The notes under the pieces: model-generated
Told to the model about the DNA's origin: nothing
Database searches by the model: none
Seen by the model: the letters and a program-made list of their open reading frames with translations, nothing else
Assembly: GCA_008360975.2 (NCBI GenBank)
Contig: CM039182.1
Location: 22,726,324 to 22,790,323, forward strand
Direction of reading: 5' to 3'
Source: Lichenostomus cassidix
Taxonomy: Eukaryota > Chordata > Aves > Passeriformes > Meliphagidae
Length of the DNA: 64,000 nucleotides
Part shown: piece after piece, positions 12,409 to 24,900 of the stretch
Layout: the number at the start of each line of letters is the position of its first letter
Numbering within the stretch: position 1 is the stretch's first letter
Position numbers and translations under genes: made by a program

Positions 12409-12545
12409 AAAAAAAAATCTAAAACCAAAACACAACAAAACCAAACTAAAAGCATTCTATTTTGAGAACTAAATTTAAAAAAAAAACAAAAACAAACAAA
12501 AAAACCCCACCAAAAACAAAAAAAAACCCAAACAGTCCAAACCAG
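12409..12545. repeat. A-rich low-complexity tract
   Basis: Long runs of A broken by C (AAAACCAAAACACAACAAAA and similar) cover most of this span. It may be a decayed retrotransposon tail, but nothing upstream identifies the source. Confidence 0.85.
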
Positions 12546-15500
12546 AAGAAAAAGTGAGAACCTAATTGCAAAATTATCTCAGTATTGCAATATTACAACA
12601 AAAACTTGGAAATCACTGCAGTGACAATTATAGCAAAAAAGGTATCAGCTGGAAAGCAAGTAATTCTGAGAGGACAAAAAGAAGATAGGGTACAAGGATA
12701 CCTCCATCTCCCTTGAATCAAAAAGATGCTCAGATCTGGGTTTGTTAGCAGTAGCTGCAACAGACAATCCTGTGGCACAGGAGATGTGTACAATCAAGAA
12801 GACATTTGATGAACCAAAAACCAAGCATGAAACACCTGTTCTTCAAGACACGGACATGTAATTCCTGAGCTTCTCTCCTTCATCCTCATGCTCAAACATA
12901 CATCTCTCCACTGACTCAGCTTGGATTTGATCTGTTAAGTACTAATGCCCTGAAGAGAAGGTGAACGCTTACAGAATACTTACAGGACTTACAGATTCAC
13001 CACTCTTGTGTGGAATTTTCCATTTTACTCATTCAGACCTCTAACTTAATGAAATTTAGGTAACTGGTGTGCATAGTTTAACTACCTGCACTTCCCACAG
13101 AGGTGACAGGAACAATAAATTTCTCTGAGGACATGCAGGTGAAGATGCTGTTACATTAGATTAGGTGCTTCCCTCTTTCCATTGACTGTATCAGAATGAA
13201 GGAACCTCCAGATATTAATTCACACCCGTTAACTGAGAATTTTACTTCATATGGGAAATAATAAAGATTTAATACTTCTGTCTGCTCCATTCACATCTAC
13301 TGAAACAGTCTAAGTAGACTTCCTCATTATGCCTAAATGAGGGGAAAATACTGTTAGGGTCTTTCATCCACTAATTGGCACACAGCAAATGACAGATAAA
13401 CTGCTCCCAGCCTCACTGAGTCCACACTTCTTTGTACCAGAAGATTTCTGTAGTTGCCAGGCCATGGGAATTTGCAATGCTCCACATCGCCTGCTAAAGC
13501 AGAGCCAGTGGCAGACTGGACGGCCATAGACAAGAGCAGAAGCAGAGGCACTGCCATGTACCCTGACAGATTCTGCTGAAACTTCAGCACAGCAAAGAAT
13601 TTAATCCCTTTTCATGGAATAGCTTTCATTTTTGTAACCAAAGACTACTGTAAGAAATACATAATAGAAATACTCTGTATGGAGTATCTCTACATACTAT
13701 GTGAAGTATAATAGTTCTCCTTTTTTGGACTACAGCAAAAATAAATCCAAACTAAATTAATTCCCTGTTCTTCCCAGGGAAGTCCAAGATTTCCTCCTTA
13801 AAATTATCCCACCATGATCTCTCTACCTTGATATGGTAGTGTGACCCTTCTCATTAAAGCACAAAAAAAATCTATGGACAGTTGCTTTATATCAAGATTC
13901 AGAGGTACTGCAAATGGGAAAGTGAAGTCAATTACATTCTTTTGTTTTGATAAAAAAGGGAAACTTAATTGAGAAAGAGGAAACTTTTCAATACAAGGGT
14001 TTTTTTTTTTTCTAAAGGAAAATACCACTTTGAGAAAAATTACCCTCCTACATCAGGTATTTCACTTTATATTCTGTCTCTGTTATAAAAACAACAAAAA
14101 TGGAGGAAATAACTTAGTTTTCACCTATTCCATGAAAATCCAAATAATGTAATGAGAACTGTTGTCCATGGGAAAGAATTTACTATAAAGAGTACAGAAA
14201 GAAGGAACTTCTCAAAACTTTTTAACTGTCAAAACTCTGGGGTCCAGTAATTTAGATTCTGCCAGAGTTAACTCTCAAAGTTGTGTCCTGTAATGAAAAT
14301 GTAATTTATAAATTTCTGCCCACTCTTTCTGGGAAAAAAAACAGATGTTATATCTGTAACACTTCTAGGTATTGAAAAGGTGACTCACCTTTTTTGTTTT
14401 CAGTAGCCATATTTTGAAAGAAAATGGAAATGTATGCTTGGCAATGGTAAGGAATGCAATAGAGTATTTTTAAATGAGGGCTCAAGTTACTCTAGTATTA
14501 AGAATTTTGGAATAGATCCTTTCAGTTAGATATTGTATTCAGACAAGATTTTGGTTTTATTCTTCTTTTATTTTTGTGTTTCTAGAGGTGAAGAAGCCCA
14601 AAAAAAGTAATGAGGACACACTTGAAAAATCACAAATTAATATTACTATTTGGCATTTGTCTAAAAAAAGCTACTCAGTAAAAGCAGACTTGGAGCTGGT
14701 TTAGCACGATGCTGGTCTCCACCCCAGGTGAAAGGTTTGTGTCTGAGACCAGACAGGGTCACAGGGTTAGAGAAAGCATTGCCGGTGATGGCCACAAAGC
14801 ATTCAGCTACTAAGGATGAAGAGCAGCTCCCTGTCCACATTTTTAACCTCCCCTGCTGTTTCAACAGCTGAACACTGGCATATGCTAAAAAAAAAAAAAT
14901 GGTCTGCCACATTTCTGGCCGAAGAGGGAAAAAAGTGATGTAAGAGGAAAAAAAGCAGCAAGAAAAAGCCTGATGCTGAACACAAGCAAACTGACTGAGC
15001 ACACAGGTTAGCTTCATATGTTGATATGACATAGTCACAGTTGGGTGAATTAATGAGATGTCAACAGTGGTTAAGCCCTGTAGAAAAGGGGAAATGCCAG
15101 TGGAAGCAGCATGCCCCATGTCCATCATTTGATACCTTGGTTAGAAAGTATCCTTATGCAGCACTGGTGTTTTTATAGCATTGAAAACATGGTATTATTT
15201 GAAGCTAATGATACAGGTTATTTATTTATTTTTTTTATTGGGTTTTGGGGTTTTGTGACGTAGGATAGCAGCTGGAAGGCAAAACAACTATAGAAGCCTG
15301 CATTACAGTCACTGAGAGGACAATACTTCAGCAAAACAGGATTCCAGTTCTCCCTAAAGCACTGCTGAACATGGGACATCCCATGTCTGATTGCAATTTT
15401 TTGCATACTCCCCATTTCTAAAGAAGAGATAACAGCTTCCGATCCCTGTGCTTTTACTAAGGATCCAGCTCAAGTCATATATCACTCAAGTGGAGTAACA

Positions 15501-17059
15501 GCACCAGACTACTAGAAGCTCTGTGCTACAGGAATGAAGAAATAGTTCTGGCATAGTCATCATTTTCCTTCCTGGCAGCTGATATGCCAGAAATTTCCAT
15601 ATTGTGGAAATTGCCTAAGAGAGGCAAAAGCTGTTGCTATGAATAAGAATTAGGTACTGAAATGTACCATTTTTAATCCTACTTTATAAGAGCTGGAGAA
15701 ATAATTCGTGCTCCCCTTGTATTTCCTCCCTGTCTGCTGTACTACTCAACTACTTCTAAGTGGAGGAATCATTTATATTTAGCACAGCTTCTATTCTAAA
15801 CTTCATGTATTAGTAAAGTTAAGGTAGCTCACTTGGTGCTGCTGTTTGCACAGCTGGATATGTCAGCTACAAAAAGTTCATATTTTCTAAAATGAACTTA
15901 AATCCACAGCCTACATCATCATATTTACATCTTATTTACATCAACCACAGTACCGCATTGTTCCCATAAAGAAGGTTAGTTTTAGTGAAGTCATGTTCTT
16001 AGTGCAACCCTAGAAGTGCATAAATTTCGACAAGTTGCCTCAGCACACCCTCAGCACTGAGTGTTCACCTTCAACATGTGTCCACATATCAAGTATTATC
16101 TAGAGATGTCAAATGCCAGTGCCATAGTCAGCAAGCAGAATCCTGTCCAAAGACACTGTGTGCTGCAGACATGCCATAACTGTGTACAATATCTTTCCAT
16201 TATTCATGGGCAGGTTCCTAGTTCACAAAATTCAACTGCTTTACAGGTGAAGATGTACCCAAGCAGCCTCCATTTGGAGAAACCTGTGGTCCATCAGAGA
16301 GCATGACTTTGCTTTCAGCCCCATAGGAGGTGAGTCTCTACTGCTCTAGGACCTGAGCTACATGTTTGCTCACTGCTGTACCCCTGGAAATAAAGACCAT
16401 ACAGAACCCAGGAAGATGGAGAGGATGGTTCAGAGCCAGCAAAGATAGGTCTTATCTCACTTAGGCCAGCTATTGGAGGGAAACAGGATCCTATATGTAT
16501 CACCATGGTCAGGTATTGGTTGCACTGACTCATAACTCCATTAGCATTTAATCATTACGCAAATCATTATGCCCTAAATTTATTCAAAATTGGGATTCTC
16601 TTCCTAGCTCATGCAAAAGGCCTGTTTTATTAGACTGGCTTGACCTTTAATTCCACAGCTGCCTCTGCTTTCTTCTGTTGTCTTCACATTAATCCTCTCA
16701 ACCCTTCTACTACTACGTGCATCTCTTTTCTGTTTTGATGACACTTTTACTTAGGCTTTTTAGTTCTGAGGTTCCCAAAATGGGCACACAGACTTTCAGG
16801 AGGATTGTGTCTATACTGCATGACATTGTGCTGTATGATCAGGTCATTAATGTTGATTCCTAGCTCTACCTTGGTAGAATTTTTTAACATAAGTTGATTT
16901 GACATAGATTTTTACCTCGGTGACTGTCCACGATTATTTCAACATTAGTTTCCTGCAGGGAATATTTTTTAATTAGCTAAGTCTTTCAGTTTAAAAGCTA
17001 ATCTTACAAAGCTGATCTTGAACACAAAAGTCCCCAGGACAAAAGAAAAATAACTGCTA
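12546..17059. other. Unique sequence with one signal-peptide-like frame
   Basis: No repeat was recognised. A minus-strand frame at 13354-13590 (78 codons) carries a methionine followed by a hydrophobic run (MAVPLLLLLSMAV) and a small-residue stretch, like a secretion signal. I recognise no family and see no convincing splice donor. A 155-codon minus frame at 14661-15128 runs through a poly-A stretch and is judged spurious. Confidence 0.45.
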
Positions 17060-17895
17060 GAATCATGGAATCATGGAATCATTTTGGTTGGATCCCACAG
17101 ACTTGTGTGTGTGTAGCAAGTCATTGGCCATTTGCCCTTGGATTGTAAGGCTTCATTCTGCTTCCCATCCCTGTCTTCCAGTTCAGGGGACTGGGTACCT
17201 AGGGAGCAACTGTTCTTACCATTAATGTCTGAAGCAAAGAATACATTAAGTATCTCAGCCTCTTCCTCATCCTTTGTTATGTTTCCCCTCACATCCAAAA
17301 AAGGATGGGGATTCTCCTTGGCCTGCCTTTTATTGCTGATGTATTGGTACAAGCATTTTATCGACTTCTAAGGCAATAGCCAAATCAAATTCTAGCTGAG
17401 CTTTGGCCCCTCTAATTTTCTCCCTGCATACCCTCACAATATCCTTGTAGTCCTTCTGATTTTTTGCCCTTTCTCCCAGAGGTCTTCTGAGTTTTTTGCC
17501 CTTTCTCCCAGAGGTCAGCCCTTTCTTCCTGATTTCTGGCCAAAGCTCTCTGTTCAGTCAGGTTGGTCTTCTTCTCTGCCAGCTTGTCTTAGGCACGTGG
17601 GGACAGCCTGATCCTGTGCCTCTAGGATTTCCTTCTTGAAGAATGTCCAGCCTTCCTGGGGTCCTTTGCTCTTCAGGACTGACTCCCAAGGGACTCTGTC
17701 AACCAGGCACCTAAACAGGCCAAAGTCCACCCTCCAGAAGTGTAAGGCAGCAGTTCTCTGATCCTCTCCTTACTTCTCCAAGAATCAAGACCTCTGTCAT
17801 TTCACGATCATGCCCAAAATGGCCTCCAAACATCACCTAACCCACAAATCCTTCTCTGTATACAAATAATAGGTCAAGCAGAGCAGCTTTGATGG
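17060..17895 (-). mobile_element. CR1 LINE, internally deleted: 3' tail joined to endonuclease-RT linker
   Basis: The element is on the minus strand. The low-coordinate end has three tail units of GAATCATG (17060-17083) followed by 'ttttggttgga', the CR1 3' terminus. From about 17100 the sequence instead encodes the ORF2 linker: residues YISNKRQAKENPHP, then EEAEILNVFFAS (minus frame 17071-17352). Further right comes decayed sequence matching the CR1 phrase for a KDVVRLCREKIRxAKAQLEL helix, and the end of the endonuclease domain. The whole reverse-transcriptase domain is missing between tail and linker. Stops and frameshifts make it inactive. A 31-bp segment is tandemly doubled at 17456-17516. 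The copy is 5'-truncated within the endonuclease region. Confidence 0.9.
17456..17516. repeat. Tandem duplication of a ~31-bp unit inside CR1
   Basis: The unit 17456-17486 (starting CTGATTTTTTGCCCTTTCTC) is repeated almost perfectly at 17487-17516, with a one-base insertion near the start. It is probably replication slippage after the CR1 inserted. Confidence 0.9.
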
Positions 17896-19739
17896 CAGAA
17901 TTTGGTGGCAGTCTCTGTATCCCAAGGATGTTTAAGATTTTTCATGGTTAATTTAGAAACAAGCTTTCTTTTAACTTCAGTCTAAAATATTTGCACAGCC
18001 AGGATAAACATAGTAGATAGGTGGATAAGTAGCTATTTTCAGAGTGGAAGAAAGAAAAACTCTTGGAGTGTCCTTTTGAAGCATTTCATGTTCAGATTTG
18101 ATTCATAATCAGAAATAATCATGAGCTATTCTCATATTCTTTATCTCATCATTTAAAGGGAAACATAGCAAATGCCAAGTTATTGCATCTGTGCCAAAAA
18201 GTAATTTTATATTCCTTGTTGAATGAGACAGAATAATAATTTCTCTGTTCTTTCCAAATGAAATTTGATGATAGAACAGGAATTAATGAACAAATCAATA
18301 TACGACCATCTTCACTAACAGCTTAAGAGGAACTTTTGGCAGTCCTTACACAAACAACAGTACACTCTACCTGGCAAAAAGCTAAAAAGTAAACTCACTT
18401 GTGCTTGTGAACCATTGATTTCAAAAAGTCTCTTGGTGTCTCAAAGGAAACTTGAGCAAGTCTAAGAGTGTATGATCAGCAGAGATGTGGTAACTAAGAG
18501 GGGACAGAAAATGGAGCTTCCAGCACAATGGAAATAAATTGTTAGCCACCTACTGAGGCCTGTGAAGCTGGCAAGAGCTAGGAGAGATCAAAAACATGCA
18601 ATGAAGTGAGATGCCTCTGTGCTTGAATACATAAAGCAAGGCCTACTGCAATACCACTTTATGGTTTTAAGAAAAGAGAGAAGATAGGTAAAATGTATCA
18701 GAGATACTGAGTACTTGACTGTGTTTCAGTATACCTCTCAGAGCCTTACCTAAAATATGAAATCCATTTGCTTGGTGAAGCAGGATTGATGAGTGCAGGT
18801 GAAGTGTTTGAATGCTGAATAATGATTGAGAGTGACATTACAGCTCAGTTTTCTTTGGGGCAATGGCCCAAGAAGTATATGATCAATAAACACAGACAGC
18901 AGTGAAGCAGGAGGATGAGGACAAAAAATAAGGCAGCTTCAGAGATTCAAATGTGGGCAGAAAATAATAAATTAATTCAACAGAAACCATTTCCAAAAGA
19001 AGGAGGGCCCTGAAAGGTCACTTTAACTGATAATTTCCCCAGTACAGAGACCTCCTTTCCCTAGCTGGTTACATCAAGTGGAGAAAAATGCAGTCTAAAT
19101 CCTCATCTGAAGTTAACTGTGGCAGTAAAAATACTATTAATGACAGCAACCTTGATTCAAGAGGAGAGATAAAGTTGAAGGATAATGAAAATGCCAGACT
19201 GATCATGTCATGAGTAGCAAATCCACAAATGTGTGATCTGAATAGTGCTCATCTGAAGGAAGAAACTGGGGCAAACTTGGGCAAACATAATTAGGGAGTA
19301 ATTAAACCCTACCTACAAGATAAATAGATAAAAATGTTGTAACAAAAAACCTCACTGCTTTACATTTCCTCTTTTAGAAGAAATATGACAATATATTATA
19401 TCCATTTTAATTCTTTTACTTCACTGGTTGTTAAAAAGTGCTCAAGCAGCCAGGTGAAAATTACCACCAGGTGAAAGACAGGGGAGCTGGCAGAGAGCTG
19501 CCCGAGCCCTGGGGGCAGAGCCAGGGGAGGCAGAAGGGAGCGGTGTGGAGGAGAGGTATCACCAGCCTCTTCTTTGCTGTGAGCCATGCAGGAGGGTGCA
19601 GGTTGGAGCAAGTCTTGCTTTCTGGCTTGTACACCTCACTCCTGCACACCGAGAATCTCGGTCAGGCAAGAGAGCCAGGGCAGACTGCTCATGATAGAGC
19701 CATCTAGTTTATGATTTTGGAATTATTTTAAAGACAGCT
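17896..19739. other. Unique sequence
   Basis: No gene or repeat was recognised. A short GC-richer patch at about 19440-19690 has overlapping short frames on both strands without any family match. Confidence 0.5.
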
Positions 19740-20960
19740 GGCAAGGGAATGCTCCTAAATCCTCATTGTGTTAATTGGCTTTTTCTAACAGGGCAATCCC
19801 CATTTATAAAATGTGGTTTCCATAATAACCCGCTGAATAATCTGTGGGAAAAAAAGCACATCCCTCTCATGCTTGAGATTCATGCATCAAAGCAAAAGGT
19901 GAGGTTTGATGAAGTCAGCCTGCACAGCATAATGAGTGTAACACTGCATCAGCAAGGTTTCCTCCAGGAGATAACTATGGTCAGAAAATCATTATAGCAG
20001 TTGCTGTTAATAAGAGGGAGGAAGAATGATTCACAAACAAGTCCTGTAAGTTGCCTACAGGAGCACCACGGGGAGGAGTCCTGTTACTCATTATGCTGTG
20101 TGTCAGCTCCAACGAGGCCAGAAGCACAGCAGAACAATGCTCGTGACGTCTTGGGTGGCCAAAGGTTTCTTACATTGTTTTCACATTCATTGTGCACTTG
20201 AAATTTTCTCAGAAAAGAAAGGAAGGTTTTAGGCCCGCCTGTAAGAGGCTTATTCCCCATATAAATGATATGACTTGCACTTGAATTATATATAAATGTA
20301 TATATACATCTTCACCACCCCACAGAACATAGGAAAAAGTATCTGGTTTTAGCACTTTTCCAGCTTATCATTCAGAAGAGTAGTGGAAAGAATACATAGG
20401 CTTATACCATGGTTGTCCCCCATTCCTTTTATTTGTATTTAATTTTGCAGGGACAAGGTTCATTTTGTAGACAATTTCAAGAAGGAAAATTCTTTTATTC
20501 CGCATTTTATTATTATAAACGCATGTGGAGTATGTCGTGTGGTTTTTCAGGCTGTATGGAATGAAGCAAAAAGGAGTTTTCAATCTTTTAATGCTCCATG
20601 CTTGGGGAAGAGGCATAAGAAAATGGTCCATGGAGATCCTATATTATTATTTGAGAGATTTTTATTTTTCAGGCCTGGTCAGATTTTATGACTGGCACAT
20701 TTCCGAGAATGCACCTCTTGAGCACGGAGGTTTATAATGATTTCTCCTTACGCTATTTATCTCACCCTTCCAGTTGCAGTGCATTTATCCTCACACAGAC
20801 AGAAGCATGACAGGAGGAGAGGAGACATCAAAGAGATTCTGCCAAACAGAGGAATATGGATTTCCCACTCCCCCCCCAAAGGATATTTTCAAGAAGATGC
20901 AAGGTTTTGCAATGCACAAATATATTAGCAGTGCAAAGCAAACAGGAAAGGCTATAACAT
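19740..20960. promoter_or_regulatory. Candidate cluster of conserved non-coding elements
   Basis: About 1.2 kb of complex, repeat-free sequence carries many homeodomain-like TAAT/ATTA cores, a TGACGTC CRE-like site (20144-20150) and scattered CpGs. Sub-blocks 19740-20220 and 20430-20790 look the most enhancer-like. Open frames of 60-87 codons cross it on both strands with no family match. This is inference from sequence texture only. Confidence 0.3.
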
Positions 20961-21628
20961 TTGCTGAGTTCTAGTGAACTAGCTCAGACTGTGTGTAGAG
21001 GGGGAGAAGGATCTGGGGCCTGGCAGTTTTCTCTGAAATGCACAGAGGTTGTGGGGTGTCCTCTGTGCTTCCCCAGTAACTGTTCTTCCACCTACTGCAA
21101 CCCAGAAAATAATTTGCTCTCAATCCAAAAGGGAAAACACAAAACAGCTGATTCCCATCTGATTTTTGCAATATCTGGACTTGCTGGATGACTTGTTCCC
21201 TCCATTTCATTTTAGCTATGTAGCACAGCAGTTACTTTCAGCATCTCTCTGCTGGAACACTGGCAGGGTAAATAATAGACATATTTCTTAGCAATCCCAA
21301 CTCCTTTCTTTAAACACTCACACCACACATTTTTCAACACAACGTTTGGGGAGGTGACACTGTTATTTATATAAGAACATATTCATTCTGAGATGGGATC
21401 CTGGACTTAATGAAAGTCATTACACAATGTGGTTGCAGTGGAAGACAGCTGAACACAGTCTACTAAACTTTAAAATGTTGGAACTTACAAGCTTTTTTCC
21501 AAGTCAGAAAAAAACACAGAGATTTTTAAACTTTAAATCCACCTTTAGTAACAGGTATAATCTTAAATGGGAAATAGAGAAGACAGTATTGTATACCCAA
21601 AAAAAAGGATGAGAAAGTACTTTCAAAT
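20961..21628. other. Unique sequence
   Basis: Nothing was recognised beyond short chance frames. Confidence 0.5.
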
Positions 21629-21675
21629 GGATTTTCAAAGGTACTAAAGGAGTTAGGTGCTCAAATCTTATGGGA
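21629..21675 (+). mobile_element. Half of an ancient palindromic MITE-like repeat
   Basis: GGATTTTCAAAGGTACTAAA followed by GGAGTTAGGTGCTCAAATC resembles the left arm of a common amniote palindromic repeat (consensus phrase 'gattttcaaaggtgcctaa...gttaggcacc'). The right arm is not clearly present. Confidence 0.55.
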
Positions 21676-21759
21676 TGGCATAAGTAGATTCTTTAAGCTC
21701 CATTGCAAATCATAGTGGTAATGTCCATAGAGAAAAGGTGTATTTTGTAGCCAAGGCAC

Positions 21760-21920
21760 TTAACTAGGACTCAGTAGATTTGGGATTCATGCCTACCTCT
21801 GTCTAAATATGCAAGCAATTTTGCCTCTCTGTGCCTCAGTTCCTCTTTCTACATAGCACTATTGAGGCTGCATAGAGAAGTTCTAAGGATGCAGTCACTG
21901 TAATGTGGGGGACACACATG
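21760..21920 (+). mobile_element. MIR-like ancient SINE
   Basis: AGGACTCAGTAGATTTGGGATTCATGCC (from 21766, with GATTCATGCC as a worn B-box-like segment) is followed by 'gcaagcaattttgcctctct' and 'gtgcctcagttcctctttct'. This order matches the MIR/CORE-type SINE body ('...cttgggcaagtcacttaacc tctctgtgcctcagtttcc'). It is a heavily mutated relic of a tRNA-derived element, not a tRNA gene. Confidence 0.65.
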
Positions 21921-24900
21921 GTTATTTAATTTATAGTAATTTTTGACAACTAGAAGTTAAGAAGTGGGATTGAACATAAGACTTACTTTATATGCACAGA
22001 AGAATATTAATAATTCTACCTACTCAGAAGAAAAATAAATAAAGCAAAACTTGCTGTTTCCCTGGTAAAAATATGTCACAGATTTCCTCAGAACCTTAAG
22101 GCAATTCTTTCCCCCTAAACAGGAAAATCTTAGTCATTATTATGGTGAAATAGCTTCATTCTATGAAGTAATATCTAACCTCATTAAAAAAGAAAAACAA
22201 AACCAGGAATGCATACAAAATGGGATTGTGCATGATGTAAAACACTACGACCACAGTGTGAGAATGGTCACAGAAGCAATGCCTGGTATTGCCGTCAGCA
22301 GAGCCAAGCAAGCTCAGCAGAGCAATAAAGTAGCTGAAATTGGAGATATACTCATCTGTAGACTAAGCTAAACATGAACTGGGACTTCAGGTCTCTTAGC
22401 TTTGCTGTGATGCCAAGCTTTGGGCTTTGAAACCATAAAAAAGGCAGATTTGCCTGATAGTGGGAAACTGCATCAAGTGGGAATGGGGATGACTCAGCCC
22501 CCTGGGTCTCCCAGTGGACCCATGCTCAGGAATCAGCTTTTGGGCCCTCCAGACAAGACAGCACCATCAGCCACCCTCCACCTTGATAATCCAACTAATC
22601 CAATCCCTGACAGACAGTCTTGTCTGTCCTTCTCCCTGCAGCCCTCCAGGGAGGCTACCCTGGTGTGGACGTGCATCAAGGAATACTTTCTCAACCTACT
22701 TGCTATTCATGAAGGAAAGGTAAAATATTTCCTTTCTCCTGGTTAGTCCTGGCTGCTGATGCACTTTGGTGCTCTGGTTTTATTCAGGCAAACTTCAGGC
22801 TCTGCCCTCAGGGCTGCTTGTCAGCAGGACTGAGAGAAGGCAGTGCAGCAGTGTATCTGTCATTTGGGGGTCATCACTTGCCACAATGCCACTGAGGATA
22901 CACTTCTCCTGGTACCTTCAGTAAATCTATATGTGGATTCTTCAGAGGAAAATATGTAGAAATCTGGTCGAGGGAAATGCTGAAGAAAAGTAGCCTACAG
23001 GAGCAATCCCTTAACAAAGTCAATCCAAAACCAGTGCAGAAAGATTTTGCAACCACTCAAGATATGCCAGTTTCTCTGCTCCATTATTCCCCTTTACTTG
23101 GGTCAGCTTCATCTCAACACAGCAGAAAGTTCTCTTAAAATTTCTCTTGATATATTCAACACATATCTTATATATGCTTTCATCTTTTTTCACAGTGTTC
23201 TGGACTACATTAAAATAACTCTGTTCTCGCTGGGGACATCTCTGATTACTCTCTTCTAGTTATTTCTTCTTTTGTGTTCAGAGAGGAAAGGGGTTCAAAC
23301 CAGAAACCTGAATCTTCAGGGAGAATGCAGACTTGAGACTTGAATTACCTTCTTCAGTAAGTGATCCTGCAACCTCAGACCTTCCTCCAGAGGAGACATG
23401 GGGATCACCATAGCCATGGCTTACTGTCATCTACCTGCCCTGGTGCTCCTCTTTGCCTCAACACCATGGTCCCAAACTTGCAGCTTAGCTGAAACATAAG
23501 AGGGAAATCACACCAGTTTTCTCTGTGTCCATATTAACTAAGATTTTAAATACCTTTGTTTCTGCAAGGGATTTAAACCATTTCTCCAGATCCCTCTTGA
23601 AGTGCAGTGTGTTAAATTTCAAAGGCACGTTAGGTTTTCTTCCTGTCTCTGGTGTCCAAACAGGATGAATCTGCATAAAAGGATGTCCACAAATGAGAAA
23701 ATAGGACCAGGTCCACTGATTCCATTAGTTTATGCATGAGAGAGCTGAGCGGGCAGTTTATCGCTGTTTCCTTGTATGTAGGCCAACTCTAACTTCTGGC
23801 ACTTGTCCCAGCATAGATGAAAACATTTGGGGTATTAACAAGGTATAGCTGGAGTTGAAAGCACAAGAACTGCAAGAGACACCCTATATTCCCTGGATGT
23901 TTTTCCATCTCAGCTGGAGAAAGCAGATCTAAGTCTCCCCCCTTTACTTCATTAAAGTGGTTCAAATTGGAATGGAGCAGGAGAAAAAAAAAGGCAAAAG
24001 AAAACAAAAATACTATAAAGCCATAGCCTGTAGATAAACAGTTATCAGGATTACCAAAACAAAGTACTTGAAGGTAGTGTGTGTCTTTAGAGGTGATCAG
24101 TTCTCTGGAAGATCCAGAGGTTTCTTAGAACTTGCTCAGAAATAGGTCCCAGTGGTCCTGAGTCTCCTGACAAACCAATATAACCATTACAGACTCCATC
24201 AGCTGGGCTGCAGTTATTTCATCTGTGCTGCCAGGACCAGAGCTATTCATCCATCCAGCCACAGCTTTCAGATCTTCAGTAGCAGAAGACCTCTCTGGAG
24301 CTCTTGTGAAGGTCCAGTGGCATACCCTTCTCATTTGGGAGCACATTTCTGACTCTGTGTGGACCTCTGCGCTGTTCAGAGCATGAGCCAGATGAATTAC
24401 AGGTGGTCATCCTGGAATTCATCCTCCATACACCTCACACATGTACAAGGACATAGGATTTTATCTGATACACAGAATTATAACTCTGCCTTTGATACTC
24501 AGGCCTCACTTCGGAAACCCTGCTCCCAAATAATTTATAAATAATTGGCAAAAATAGGTTGATATAAAACATGAGAGTAAGATAAATTATAATGTCAAGT
24601 TGATAAAAATGCAGAGGTACTCATGCCTGCTAGGAAAGGATTGAGGGGTGAGCCCACAAGATGGAGGATTACTTTGTGTGTATGTTTGGAGGTCTTAAGC
24701 ACCTCAGGGCATCCTGGCAGACTCCACTGAGGAACTCCAGCAGTGGGAGCACCTTTTTACCTCTCCTGCCCCCTTTATAAAAGGACGCATTAATCTCTTC
24801 CGTGTATTTATGGCAGCCTTTACTAGCTGCATTGAAACAGTTCACCTTGAGATTTGGTTCAAACACAGCAAGTCCCCTGAGTTTTTTCCCCAGCTGTTAA

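Noticed and set aside
14661..15128. 155-codon minus-strand frame
   Set aside because: It reads through homopolymer runs giving Phe strings, and has no domain, no family likeness and no transcript signals.
21766..21790. tRNA B-box-like sequence
   Set aside because: It is part of the MIR-like SINE. No cloverleaf can be formed around it.
23485..23676. 63-codon minus frame with a protein-like composition
   Set aside because: No family recognised and no splice context. Kept only as a weak impression.
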